DNA of 64,000 bases from Beverwykella pulmonaria (GCA_001599595.1 BCHH01000002.1:1451021-1515020), one strand, 5' to 3'. Positions 27,195-39,396 are shown, counted from the first letter of the stretch. The notes: generated from the letters alone by a model not told the origin. A program made the numbers and translations.

Positions 27195-29142
27195 TATGAT
27201 GTTGAGGTTGGAGTTGATATTATTATGTTGATTATAAGGTTTTGGGGGTGCTGTAAAAGCAAGCGAGTGACTGGTGTGAGCTACGAATGCTACACACTGA
27301 AAGATTTATGAAGGGAGAAAAGCGAAAGTACACCACACGAAGCGGCAGTTAGTAAGAGAATCCGACGGGGAGGAGACGGTAAGGAAAGAAAGCATTACGG
27401 AGGGCGACGGCCGGGATTTAAGAAGCGCTGGTGCTATACGAAAAGACCCTGGCGCGATGCTGAACTGGACTTGGACGAAGCTAATTGCCGTCCCTTGGCT
27501 TAACCGGGCCCAGTAGTCCTGGGTAAAGCGTCAAAGCCTGGTGCGGGCTTGCTTGGCTTTTCCTTTTTGCAGCCCAGCGGTCAAGGGGACTGGGGGGGCC
27601 TGGGGGGGGTGGCGGACTTGGCACTGCATGCAGGAACATGCCTGGAATCGATATGCTCGTTTGCTCCCGTCTCGAAGTGGCGAGCTATCGACGTGACAAT
27701 GTTTTGAGTTCCACGATCGCTATCCCATGGTGTTTCAACGTCGAGCGCCTTGTTCTCTGCCACTGGCGACCTGAGTTTGGCTTCAAGGTCAGCAACTCGA
27801 CTTCACAGTTTGAAGTTTGGGTTACTGTGGTATGACAGCGGCATGCATTTGAGCGGCCGATTCAACGGTGGTTCCGATCATCCGATGATTCGATCCTCGT
27901 GCAGCTGCAGTACTGCGTGACGGTCGACAATATTTCTAGCGCCTTGGGCGCCGCCATGGGCGCCGCCATGTTGTACGACTGTACGGATACCCCTTCTGCC
28001 CGTGTACGAAGCGTGCTCTCTGGCAGGTGTAACGAAAGAAATGGTGGAAGTTAGAGTAAGCGGTGGCCCGCCGCGAATCGAGGTTACCCAGACGTGGCTT
28101 GCACGCTACATGTTACACGTGCCGGCTATCCGCCCGCTCGCATCCTACGGCGCGAAGCTTGAAGCATTGCTTGTCTACCAACCTAGAGGCAGATCAACCA
28201 GCGACGGAAATACCAACTCTGATCCTGCGCATCTCTTTCCTTTCTCGTTTTCGATATTGCATTGCAATAAGAAAGGATGCTCGCAGCGTGCATCAAAACA
28301 GAGAGGCGAGCGCCTCTATGGCCGGATTAAAGCCACCAGTTTCCACACTCATGTTTGGTCCACCCCCTAATCCGCTAGCGCATGCACGAGCCAGCCAGCA
28401 AATGCTCCTTCGAGTAACCTCAAGGCCTCTCTTCCGATGGCCCTTGCACTTGAGTGCGACTGACACCTCGTGCTTGGAGCATGCATGCGCTCATATCATG
28501 AGCTGACTGGTGCTGCTGCCCGGTTCTGAAGCGTGCGATGCCGATGTGCCGTTTTGCCCACGGAGGGCCTCAAGCAAAAAACAATACTTCTCCCAAGCCG
28601 CTTGTGTCTCGTATCTCCTTCTGGTCACCAAGAGCGAGGCGGCCAGTCGAGAAGCGTGCATGCGTTCCCCTGGCCTATGCCGTTTGTCGCCTCAGCTCCC
28701 TCAAGCGCTGCGCCTGCCCCAATTTCCTCGCTCTCCTCTTTTCCTTGGCGCTATAATGGGAAAGTGTGAATGACGCACGCTTCGATTTTAAAATGTGCGC
28801 TTGCCAGCCCTGTACGTATTTTAAGCAACACTTCAAGCAAGAGTCGTGCCAACGTGGCGGGATAACCTGTCGCTAATTGCTAGTCATCTTTTCTCGTTGA
28901 ATCATGCTAGTAGCTCCATCCTCCAATACTTGGCGTCGTGTAGCTCGTACTGTGCTCGGGGTCCCAAGATCAGGGGAACCGCAGACACGACAGCGGCACG
29001 ACGGTGCACACCGGTGAATCCGTATCGTCAAACGCCGATAAACCCGTTGGTTTGGACTTGAGAGAAGCAGAAAAAAAGATTTAAATTGAATAGAATTGGG
29101 TATCAAGGTACATGAAACTGGTCGGCGTCTCATCATCACCAC
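27195..29142. other. 2-kb intergenic region upstream of chitin deacetylase
   Basis: This holds the deacetylase promoter (27195 to about 28000) and the 3' flank of the PLC-like gene. There are short frames on the plus strand around 28063-28770 but none has a recognisable domain, and they overlap one another in several frames. No gene is supported. Confidence 0.4.
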
Positions 29143-30682
29143 CTATGCAGCACCTGTGATGTAGCCATTGCGGCCAGCCTTCCCGTTATTAATCGCCATC
29201 GCCAGAGCTGTGATGTCAGAATTCGTCCCCACTTTAGCAACTTTATCGAAGGGGAAAACGACTGGCTTGTCGCGAATGCCTAGGCTGTCAACATAGAGCA
29301 CGTTTGGGAACGACTCAGGGGTGAAAGCATTGAACGCGTCAACAATAAGGTTGTCAAACACTGATACGCCCAGATTCATGATAGCCTTGTCAGGATTCAG
29401 AACGTCCTCTGGGCCTTGTGTAAGCGTCCAGGAGAAAATGTGGAACTTGTCTTTGAGCTGGGTGGGGTCTGCGACAAGGTTTCTGTTGTCCTTGACTTTC
29501 TGTATTTGATCTGCTTGCATGACTCCGGCATCGTTAGAGTCAGAGTATGAGTCGAAGAGCGGCAAATTGTTCTGATTAAAGAAGCCTTGATCCGCATATG
29601 CGCCTAGAGAGATGCCGCCCGGGAGCTGATTAAGGATGAAGACGGACGCGCGGTCAGTGATGAAATCCCCCAAAACACTATTGGAGAAATCGGTTGTGCT
29701 AGCTGGGACGGTGAAGCGATTGTTGATGCCCTTCAGTGCATCGAAGAGTTGATTCCACTGGTCCTGAGTCAGGTCCTTCCAGTCGTTATCCGTGTCGAGC
29801 GTGTGGCTGATGTTGATGATAATGAGTTCCTTGTACTGAGCGGTGAAGCTGAATAACGGTCAGCATTTCAAACTTCTGATAAATTCACCGTACTCCATAC
29901 TCATTAATCTGAGTAATGATCTCAGCCAGAGGTTGACCATTACCACCAACCCATCCAAGATTCTCAATCTCTGAATAATGACCAGAGACCCACTGTCCAT
30001 TCGACAGCACAGGTCGAAGGTCGAAGTACCGCGACCCCACCATGAGCTGTCCAGCCACATCAAGATACTGCGATTGGGTGTTTGCGAAGTTAGCCCCAAT
30101 CGTTCCCGGTTCGTATCGTGACATTCCAGCATCGTGGGAGCCGGGCATGGTGATTTGATTAAGTGTCCTGTTGCCTAGCGAACCAATGCTTTGCTGCATC
30201 CAGTCGGTCGTCACTCCAGAATTCGACCACCACTGCCCTGCCTCATCCGTTGACATGATCCAGTTTACAGCCCCATCGTGGCGGAACCCCAAATCGATCG
30301 TGGATCCCTGAGGACTCGTCTTCGTCGCCGCATTATCCAGACTGATGGTGAGCATACCCTCGTCTGGTTTCTTTGCGTGGACTGAGAAAGTACTCGATGT
30401 TCCAGCGATGTTGTAGTAAGCTTCACCGCCGTCGTCACTTGCGCCACCTCCAAACAGACCTCCAAGAGGCGACCCTTTGTCTCCGAATTCTATATAGATC
30501 CGTGCTGCTGTACCTGCGGTGACAGTCGGCCACGCCCAGGTGTTCATTTGGTAGGAATGCTGAGACGCCAGCGTCCAGTCGTTGGGGGAGCCATTGAGGA
30601 GCGTGAGATATCCACCTTCACAAAGTTAGCATCTCTAATAAAACCCACACCAATACTACCAGCAAACCATACCTTCACCCAT
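29143..30682 (-). CDS. PLC-like phosphodiesterase (PI-PLC X-like fold)
   Basis: Members of the PLC-like phosphodiesterase superfamily have a TIM-barrel fold. The catalytic first half is clear: LNQITMPGSHDAGMS (first His), GSRYFDLRPV and SGHYSEI (second His region). Upstream lies a beta-rich domain (YLTLLNGSPNDW, GEAYYNIAGT, DLGFRHDGAVNWI). Three exons give 480 residues: 30673-30682, 29889-30615 and 29143-29848. The first exon is only 10 nt and the second intron only 40 nt, yet both junctions keep frame and have CTAAC or CTGAC branch sites. The 5' end is the weakest part: the frame is open further upstream of the ATG at 30682 (GPKDIYLRKTDI), so another exon, perhaps carrying a signal peptide, may exist. 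Substrate is unknown. Confidence 0.82.
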
Positions 30683-31890
30683 GATGTCTGTCTTACGAAG
30701 ATATATATCCTTAGGTCCTGACCTTTGAAACCAATAAATATACAAATTATACCTTGTACGATGACAAACGAGTGGAAGTTCGCGATACACGATGAACCAC
30801 CTCGCCACCACACAGCACCACTCCAGTATTTAGGTAAAAACCACCCAGAGCCCATCCAAGAGGCGCATAAAAGCGGAGCTCCGAAGTGGTGGCCTACTGC
30901 CATCCTACAGCAGGACCATCTCGGCCACATCCGTTGCCATCCAGATCCCACGACTTGTTTTCTCTCTCCGATTGGCGAAACGCCATCTTCCCTCCAAATT
31001 AAAACAGCATTTTAATTCGCTCCGTGGAAGATTGTTTCGAGAGCGATCCCACGAGGACAGTTGAGTGGTCAACTGATTTACCTCACATACCTTGTTAGGC
31101 TAGATTTTGGGTGTCAGATGTTTCATGCACCTGAGCGACGACGAGTCCGAAGTCCGGGAGTTGGCTGAAGGCTCGTCAGGGAAAAGAAACACGGATAGAA
31201 ACTGCATAGTATGTAAACGCCGCCAAGCGTGGCGCAGGGCTTCAGCCTCTTTCATGATTTATGCGAGAAGGAAAGGAGAGGGAGACGCATGTGGAGAGTT
31301 CAGAAGCGAGAAACGATGACATGCTCAGCGGTTCCCTGTGGCGATATGGGTAGATGGAAACGACAAGAAGCTGTCCAGGTGAGAGATTGCGCGCGCTTCG
31401 CCAGGGACGAGTGAGGTGGTTGCATGGTGATAAAGAAGGAAGGTGTAAGAACGTTGTGCAGCACGCTAAGACCTCTTTCGAACGATTGGGGACGATCTCT
31501 CCAATATCTTTATATTAACCGCTGTCTTCTACTTGCAGATCTTGGACCATCAATTGAATTCCCTAATATGTAAATCTTGTCGTCTGCACATCTATTAACG
31601 TGGACGTTTAATACTATATCTGTTTGTTGCATTGTAGGGATTCATAGTACCATCTTGGCACCTTGTATGGCGCTTATGAACAAATATGTGCGAATCTCCG
31701 TGAAACCTTGGAGAACGTTCGAAGAGACAACTTTGCATTACGCGCTATATATACATCCTGTAGGACTCGCTTTTCGCCCAAGGCAGACATTGAACCAAGA
31801 ATCTTCTAAAGTTCGGAAATTACTTTCTACTCAAATTTCCCGTCGCGTAAGTGATGGGACGGACGTAGTTCCGTGCCGCCTCTCTTCCGC
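30683..31890. other. Intergenic, convergent-free spacer
   Basis: This covers the promoter and possible missing 5' exon of the PLC-like gene (to about 31000) and the 3' flank of UTP17. No supported gene was seen; a 158-codon plus-strand frame at 31577-32053 runs into the UTP17 coding region and is a shadow. Confidence 0.4.
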
Positions 31891-34800
31891 TCAACCCGCC
31901 GCAATATTTGAAGGTCTTGGCTTCCTCGCGTACAAGCTTACGACGGCATCAAACAAGTCCTTGACCGGAGGGAGAACATGTGAGGGCCTGACCTCGAAAA
32001 CAGCCTTCAGCTGCTCTGGTCTGACCATCGGCTTGTCATTCTCCGAATTTTGAAGAAGCTCTTCGCTTCCTGCTAGCATCTCAAATCTACTTTCAATTTC
32101 CATAGCTTCGCCCTCGTCAGAATGGAGACCATCTTCTTGGCCCCCGTTTATGTGATCCGTGGGGCGAGGGATTATAGTCTCAGGTGGTGGCGTAATGAGC
32201 TGTAATGCACTGGCTCTTGGACTTATTGTTCTGATAGACGAAGACGAATCTAGCACGATATATCCTTTCCCATCCCTTGCAGCGACCAGAGAGAGAACAA
32301 TTTCTGGGACTGTGGTCGACCAAATTGCCTTGGGGACTTGGGGGTTGAATACAGCTAATTTGGAAGTAGCTTTCTTAAAGAATCGAGTACCCTGAGACTT
32401 TGATTCATCGTGCTTCTCGAACTGCGGACATGCAACTGCGAATGTCCCATCGCCATCGTTAATAGCAAGTCGGACAAGCGTGCTTGTATCCACTTCGTCG
32501 ATCTCGGTGAAGTGAAAGGGAATGCAATACTCAAGTTGATCTAAAACCATGTCCCACACTGTGATCGAATCGCCGATGACGATAAGGTGGCGCCCGATTA
32601 TTCCAAGGCAGGAGAGTGCGATTACATCTAGCTCCGTAATCGATCGCTGAATGATTCCAGTGATAGTGTTGATAATATGTATGACTCCAGGATCGGAATC
32701 TGAGAACCACGAGACACCAGCAGCCAGAACTGAACCGTCTACAGAGAAGGCCAAGCGAGAAGTGCGGGGCGTCAACATGTCGACGTGGTCTGCACTAGAC
32801 TCGAACACATCAATCTTGCCGCTGAGTTCAATCGACCGGTCGAGGGACCAGGTGACAACACCGTCCTTGCGTGCCTTGTCTGCTCCACGGACAACAACGC
32901 CATTTCGCGTTCTTGTCTTAGGTCTCCATATCCGGACAAATCGGTCTTCGCCCACAGTGGCAAAGCCCAGTCTCGAAGGATCAGGAACAAGATCGAACAC
33001 CCGAGAAACCGCGCCGACGTCCTCAAAAAAGTGAGGCGCATCTATCCTTGATTGTAGAGCCCACTGGTTGCTCTTCTCATTCCACTCCCAGAACTTCAAA
33101 TAAGACTCATGACGAAAAGACCGCTCTTCTTCGTTGAACTCTGGAATGCCTTCCTCGAGATGGCTCATATCCGCTCGTGGAGGGTGCCATTCGTCCACAG
33201 TGGCTAGCCATTTGCCATCGTGGCTGATTTGAAGGAATTTGACGTTCGGCTCTTGGATTCTTCTCCCATCGGGTCCCATATTTGGATCAGTCGCATTATT
33301 GCGAGTTAGAGCTTGTCTTGAGATTGCGGTTTGAGTGGTGAGATCGAAAGTTTGCATATACGGTTCGGGATGAAGCATCTTTTGTTGGCGTCGAGGTTGA
33401 GATGATGGTATTGTGAAAATCAACTGATGAGTATTCTTCGGATCGATGGCCATTGGGATTTGACTGAAGATCTCGAACGAATAGTGATTGGAACCGGACT
33501 CTCGAGGGAACTGTTCCAGGTCTACTCTTCGTGACTGGACCCCAACGATATTCGTCTTGGCTTCCAGTTCAGTCGTAGATAAGACAACGACAGAATTGTT
33601 GGCCAATGATATGGCATATGAAGTCCCAGAAGGAGATACGACGATGTTCTCAATAGCCGCGGTCAAATGTGGTAAATGTTGTTGCTGCCCTGTTGATAGT
33701 TGCCATATGACTAGGACAGTCTCGTCTCCTCCAGATATTAAGTAGTTACCTATTCACATAAATATTTCGAATTTCCATAGAAATGTGTGGAATAACTTAC
33801 AATCCAACGACCACTTCACTGATCCGACTGCATTCCTATGCCAGTGGAGGCGTTTCGGCTGCAGGCTATCTAGATTCACATGAGAGACTTCGCCTTTCTT
33901 TTGGCTCTTTTCGATTCCAGCCGTAAATGACAGAATATCTTCAAAGAGATGTATCACACCCGACTCGTCTCCAACGGCTAGATCAAGGTTTTCTTTCAGT
34001 CGTAGCGAGGGGCGTTTCCCTTCTCCTAGATATTCGTGTGATTGTATGTGGGAAGCTAGAGTGGTGATGCGCTTAGAGGTCGTGAATTCTCGCCAAGTAT
34101 ACTCGAAATCTTGTAGTGCAGTTGTGCGAGACTTCGCGCGTGTTCCAATAAGAACAGAATTGGCAAAAGCAACCACTAAGATATTTCCTCCTGATAACAC
34201 TTCGATGTTGCTTATAGGAGACTTCACCTTCAGGATTCGCTTAAGCTCCGTCAACCCTTTTTGATCCCGAGTGCGGAGGGCGTGAATGTTGATAACATGG
34301 CTGCTGCCGGCCTCATGGCAGTACACCAAATCTTGGGTGGTCTCCGGCTGGGTGACCACTACTATTTGTCGAACATTGGTCCCAATGTCCCAGCGGCCGA
34401 TCTTCTTCTTGTCAATCCAATTCCACAAGGTGATGAGACCGACTGAGTTCGCAATGTATACGTGATGCGGCTTGGTGGATGACAGCGCATAAGCTGTTAA
34501 GATACCAGTTCCTACCGAAAGTACATTCGTAAGAAGAGAGGTTTCCGTGGAGTATATCTGCAGACCTTTGGTGTTGGCAAGGATCAAAAACTTTTCATCA
34601 GTCGAGAAAATCGGGTCTTGGGGTAAGAACCATCCACCAAAGGGTGTAGACATCGACCATAGGCTCTTCTTCCTCGCGTTTCGTGATTTTCCCTGATGTT
34701 TTGTTGACCTGGGGCTGGCATGCTCAGCCTTGACGGAGATCTGGTTGTTCTGCTTCGACGGAGTTTGCCCAGATGCTTCCTTCATTGTTGAGCCCTTCCG

Positions 34801-35304
34801 CGAGAGACTCACGTCATCCGAATCCTGATTATCTCCATCACTTTGAACGTTGTCATCAACCTTTTGCGATTGTTCCTTCTTGTTTGTGTTCTTGTTTCTC
34901 TTCTTATTGCGTTTCCTTGACGGCTTCTGCTCGCGTTCAATGCTTTCGTTTAAAGCTTCCGATAATTCTTCTATGGCAACCTTTGCCACTGGCGCAGGTT
35001 TAGGTGTGGAGATTTCGTTGATTAATACCCCCTCCATCCTCTTTGCCTTGGGCTTCTTGTTTCCTCGGGAGCTCGTCAAGGAAGCAGATTTTTCTTCTTG
35101 TGCGTTATTCAAAGGCAGAACCGGACTGTGAATGCCTTCGACTTGTTTGGGGGCTTCTGAGATGGTCCCTGGGGCAGCAACATGTGCTCCGTCGCTTTTC
35201 TCCAGTCCTGTCGTACTTTTCCTATCCGTCTTGCTTCTTTTCCTCTGTGGCTCTTTTCCTTCACGCTTCCGCTTTAGGGCCGGGGACTCGATTGGATCCG
35301 CCAT
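31891..35304 (-). CDS. UTP17: SSU processome WD40 protein Utp17/Nan1 (WDR75)
   Basis: This is a nucleolar t-UTP/UtpA component needed for rDNA transcription and early 18S rRNA processing. Two exons, 33801-35304 and 31891-33749, with a 51-nt intron (GTAAGT..GAATAG), give 1120 residues. The N-terminal 230 residues are basic and Lys-rich, with nuclear and nucleolar localisation-like clusters (ALKRKREG, QRKRSK, SRKRNKKRNKN). WD40-type propellers start near GGWFLPQDPIFSTDEKFLIL. The intron falls in a WD repeat (VKWSLDC then NYLISGGDETVLVIWQL). The C-terminus retains the family string LPPVKDLFDAVVSLYARKP. The start MADPIESPALKRKREG was preferred to an in-frame Met 17 codons upstream. The gene is divergent from RPB10, 291 bases away. 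Confidence 0.9.
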
Positions 35305-35595
35305 CGCGACTGGGCTCCGAGCTAGGAGTGTAAGATGGGCGTAAATAGAGAACAAAAGCCGTGTACGATGGTTCGAAGCTCCACTGCAAATCTCGAAATA
35401 TTTTCGATAGCGGTGGCCCGAGCTTTTTCACCGCCGGCGCAAACTCGGGCTTGGCACCGCCATCACGAATTTCTTTGACGCTGTCGCAACCTTCAAGTCC
35501 ACTTCTCTGACTATTCAACCTCGTCTTCTCGCAGCCGGCGCAACTCGAAGCTCGCCAAAGTTCTGCAAAATCCACAACAGCCTCCACCTATCAAA
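35305..35595. promoter_or_regulatory. Compact divergent promoter, UTP17 / RPB10
   Basis: The 291 bases between the two start codons must hold both promoters. Pairing a ribosome-assembly gene with an RNA polymerase subunit suggests shared growth control, which is an inference. Confidence 0.5.
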
Positions 35596-36048
35596 ATGAT
35601 TATCCCCATTCGCTGCTTCTCCTGCGGCAAGGTAGCTTCCCCGTCCGGCCTCCACGTATCGTTCGACTAACCTCTCTTTTAGGTCACTGGTGACCTCTGG
35701 GACCGCTACCTCGCGCTCATAGACAGAGAAGACATGCAGGACGAGTAAGAGGACCACTCATCATTGCGTTCTGGTACGCACCACCGAGCATACAAAGTAT
35801 TCTAACCTTCCAACCCTAGGGAAGCTATCAACGCGCTCGACCTCAACCGCTACTGCTGCCGCCGCATGATCTTGACACACGTCGATCTGATCGAGAAACT
35901 CCTCAAGTATGTGCCCATGGAAGAGCGCTTTGAGTCGCGCAGAACGCGAGGGTTGGAAATGGTTGCGTCTCAGCCAGGGCTAACTCGCGCCAATAGGTAC
36001 AACGCCAGCGAAAGGGAACAGCAGAGGGCTATGAGACAGGGAAAGTGA
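35596..36048 (+). CDS. RPB10: RNA polymerases I/II/III subunit Rpb10 (ABC10-beta)
   Basis: This small zinc-binding subunit is shared by all three nuclear RNA polymerases. Exons 35596-35631, 35683-35744 and 35820-36048 give 108 residues. The zinc motif is intact: [12 protein letters not shown] with the first Cys pair, then RYCCRRM with the adjacent Cys pair. The conserved block [13 protein letters not shown] follows. Introns have donors GTAGCT and GTAAGA and acceptors TTTTAG and CCCTAG. Rpb10 is usually about 70 residues; here about 40 extra residues follow PMEER (rich in Arg, Gln and Ser, ending RAMRQGK). Confidence 0.95.
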
Positions 36049-36875
36049 TAGGATATGGAAAATCATGGATCGCGATGGAGTTATTCGAGAGCATTTTTGC
36101 GTGGCGTTATGGAGAAAATGGATATCGGATTGCAAACAAGGAGAATCCTGCGTGGAAGCGAATTATAGTGACGTTGCTGAATGGAACAGTTTGGCCGATT
36201 CCTCTCTTATCCCTTTGAAGTTTTTAAACATTGAACGTTATTGGGAAATGCTTACTACTTAGCGGAACTGTATCTGCTTTAATTAGGGAGTGCCGTACAT
36301 CAAGTGGATACTAGGTAGCATGAGTGAAGTTCGACCAGGGAGCTAATCACGGTAAGAGAAGCCGGCAGGCACTAGATAGGAGTGTAAGATTATACAGAGC
36401 TGAGGGGGTGGCGTATTAAACGTTCCTCCAGGTAAAGAAAACACGATACTAGGTCGCAAGAGAAGTCAGGTGCAAAGTGAGGTGATGAAAGAGCAATTTG
36501 ATCTATTACTACATAGCGTGCCTTTACTACGACCATCCATGTACTCAAACGCGGACCCAGTCGACGCAGAGACGCAGTCTGCCGACAGATCATGCACAGT
36601 ACATGAAAACAAACAAAAGAACAGATCCAACTGGAGAGCATCGATGCGAAGCCCCGCTATGCAGATCCGCAAACTACCGGCCTAAAGACCAAACGCCATT
36701 TAATGCTACTCATGGAAGGGGAATCGAATCGAACCGATGATATCGAACAACGGAAAAGTGCCAAGGCTAGATGAAATGTAAGGAGGATATTGGTCCTAAA
36801 TTTTGCTGCAGAGCGGAGTATGAGAGCTGGGAACGAGCAGGGTCAGATGAGAAAGAAAACAGAAATCATGATTTA
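36049..36875. other. Intergenic between convergent RPB10 and RCC1
   Basis: These are 3' flanks of two genes that converge here. No gene was seen. Confidence 0.45.
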
Positions 36876-38951
36876 TCACTTCTTGCTGGCCAGGACGGAA
36901 TATTGTCCGCCTGCGCCAGCATAAGTAAGTTTGGTATCCCTCACGGCGGTGTTGTCGATGAGAGTCGGGACGTCGATATCTTCCTCTGTTCCCTGGCCGG
37001 TCTGATAATTGGTGGAAAAGCCCCAGGAAAATGCCTTGCCATCCTTGTTGATAGCAATGGTATGCTCGGGACCGCATGCTACTGTGACAATGTTGTCAAG
37101 GTTCGGAATACGGGTGGGCTCGATAAGAATCTTGGGCTTGTCGTTGCTCTTTAGGACCTTGGTCTCGTCGTCGATGGCTTTTAGTTGACTGATAGGAATG
37201 CCGGTCTGGGAGCCATCGCAACGGCCCCAAGAGAGACAATCGCCATTAGCAGTAATGGCCACGTTGTGATGCGATCCAGCCTCAACAGACACGATCTGGC
37301 GGTTTTCCAAGGCATGAATGATCTGTGGTGCCTGGACGCTGGCCGTCTCAGCCCCAGCATTGGCCGTATATCCAGTCTCGCAATAGTTGTTGGCACCCCA
37401 CGCCCAAACGTGTCCGTCTTCGCCAATGGCGATACTATGATAGTCTCCACAGGCGATTTTGGCCATCTTTTGGCTTGGGCGCTTGACCGACTTATCGTGG
37501 AAACCGACGCGGTTCGGCAAAAGCGCCTCAGTGAGGGTACGTTCGGTTACGCGGCGACCAAGCTGATTCTGTTGACCGTTGCCCCAGCTGTACACACGTT
37601 TGTCGACGTCGATGGTCATAACATGGTTCGTTCCGCAGATAATGTCGGTAACTTTCTTTACCTCTTCAATGTAAATGGGTGTTCGCGCCGTGTTGACGCT
37701 CCGGGTGAAGCCAAGGACGCCTTCATTTCTCTACGATTTTGTTAGTACGAGAGCTTCTGAAATCAAGGACGAAAATGCTCACGCGAAATGTACCCCAGCC
37801 ATAGACGGCACCTTCGGTAGTCAGAGCAAAGGAGCAGCTGTCGCCTGCGGCGACGTCGACAAAAACAGTGTCTGGAGGAAAGTGTTCGGCAGAGACGGCA
37901 GTTGGGGTGGCTTCGACATCGTTCAAACCCCCCGTTTCGTCGTCATCCGAATCCGAGTCGGAGTCAGCGTCTTTCATGGCAACGGTGGCAATGGGGGTCT
38001 CACGGCCAAGAGCACCGTTGTCATTGACACCCCAGGTCAGGATTTTGTTGTCCTTGGTCAGCGCCACGACGTGCATACCGCCGGTTGCGACCTTGACAAC
38101 ATCCATATTGCTCAATCGCTCATTGAAGCGGGGTCGCTTCACATCCTTTGATTTCTTAGACGCACCGAGGCCGAGCTCGCCATTGCCACCTTCTCCAAAC
38201 ACAAAGACTTTTAGAGGGTCTGTATAGCGAATCGCGTTGATCTCGGTTTTGCGGCCACCGAGGCGGCGGGGGCCCTTTGGCTGTGGCTTCTCATCCTTGG
38301 CCGTTAACTCTTTGGCCACCCTCGTCTTCTTGGGTTTGGGTGCTGGCTCGTCATCGGCCTCGACGGACTTCTTGCGCTTGGTAGTTGGCTTCGGCTCAAC
38401 CACAGGCGTATCAGCCTTATTTGGGCGACTTGCTCGAGCGGCTGCAATAGGTTTAGCCATGCACACATAAATAAAACGCGATAAACTGACCCGCTTGAGT
38501 TTTAACCGGCCTCTCATCCTCGGGCTTCGCCGCTGTGACCTTCGTCTTCTTGGCTTCTGTCTCTGGCTCGTCGTCGGTCTCGACGGACGTCTTGCGCTTG
38601 GTCGCCGGTTTCGTAGTCGGCTTCGGCGCGGCGGCGGGTGCGTCGCTCTTCTTGGGGCGGCCTGCTCGAACAGCTGTGGCAATTTTAGCAATACACGTAT
38701 GATCAGAACGCGATTGACTCACCAACTTCAGCCTTGGCTGGTTTTGTGCCTGTGCCATTCACAGCTGACGCTTCGGTTTGCTTGGAGCGGGCTCGTTTTG
38801 CGCCTGTGGACGGGTCAGCGTTGCGTGAAGAAAAGCGCGCGATGGACGTACCAGCCCCGTTGGTGAGAGCGACCGGCGCGGCCTCGTCGGCGGCGGGCTT
38901 CGTAGGCCGGGCGCTGGGACCGCGAGCAGACTTGCGAGGTAAGGGAGCCAT
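36876..38951 (-). CDS. pim1: Ran guanine-nucleotide exchange factor RCC1/Pim1
   Basis: RCC1 sits on chromatin and loads Ran with GTP, setting nuclear transport and spindle assembly. Exons 38852-38951, 38723-38803, 38491-38673, 37783-38441 and 36876-37730 give 625 residues. The first about 170 residues form a Lys/Ala/Pro-rich basic tail; the RCC1 propeller follows, with repeats such as VFVFGEGGNGELGLG, ILTWGVNDNGALG, VYGWGTFR, VYSWGNGQQNQLG, VWAWGANNYCETG and AFSWGFSTNYQTG. One blade has an acidic insertion (DSDSDSDDDE). Introns are 48, 49, 49 and 52 nt. The first three are all phase 1 and related in sequence, and exon 3 resembles the start of exon 4 (RAGRPKKSD against RASRPNKAD), so the tail grew by exon duplication. 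The gene is divergent from the phosphatase gene at 39390. Confidence 0.92.
38491..38851. repeat. Tandem exon-intron duplication in the RCC1 tail
   Basis: Introns at 38804-38851, 38674-38722 and 38442-38490 all carry ATCGCG at intron positions 9-14 and follow a phase-1 G. The second and third are both 49 nt and agree at roughly two thirds of positions by eye. Exon 3 (38491-38673) aligns with the 5' part of exon 4. Confidence 0.75.
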
Positions 38952-39389
38952 TGTGCGCTTCGCAAATCGCGAGATGACTTGGGTGAAAGAACGCGGTGAT
39001 GGTGTCGACGCTGGTGTTGTGTTGGAAGAACGCAACTTTAATGCTCGAACCACGCTAGTGGATTATTTATTAAGCGACGCTGTCAGCAGGGGGTTGGGAC
39101 CGAGTGCCGGGAATAGCCTAGCGGGGTTTAGCTGCCTGGGCGACGGACGTCACACCGGGCTTCAAGCTCCAGGTATGTATCGCCAGGGAATGTCATTCTC
39201 ATGGTCCTTGTGATCACGAAATATATCTTCTATACTCCATTCCTATCCCTTCCCTCCCGCGCTCTTTCTCCTAAAACGATTTCAGAATCCCTTTCGCGTA
39301 TCAGCCTTTCGCTTCCTGATTAGGCACCTTGTCTACCTGGAGCTCACAGCGGTGCCCGTGAATAGGCAACACCAAGTTGCAATGACAAG
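38952..39389. promoter_or_regulatory. Divergent promoter, RCC1 / metallophosphatase
   Basis: This 438-base shared upstream region includes CT-rich stretches near 39240-39290, common in fungal core promoters. Confidence 0.45.
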
Positions 39390-39396
39390 ATGTTAA
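39382..39396 (+). promoter_or_regulatory. Short uORF overlapping the phosphatase start
   Basis: An ATG at 39382 opens a 4-codon frame ending in TAA at 39394-39396, which overlaps the main ATG at 39390 in another frame. If it is within the mRNA it would be expected to lower translation from the main start. Confidence 0.4.

Noticed and set aside
28002..28773. Cluster of overlapping plus-strand frames
   Set aside because: Three frames are open at once over the same GC-richer bases, which points to composition rather than coding.
36771..37154. 127-codon plus-strand frame
   Set aside because: It overlaps the RCC1 propeller on the opposite strand and has no motif of its own.
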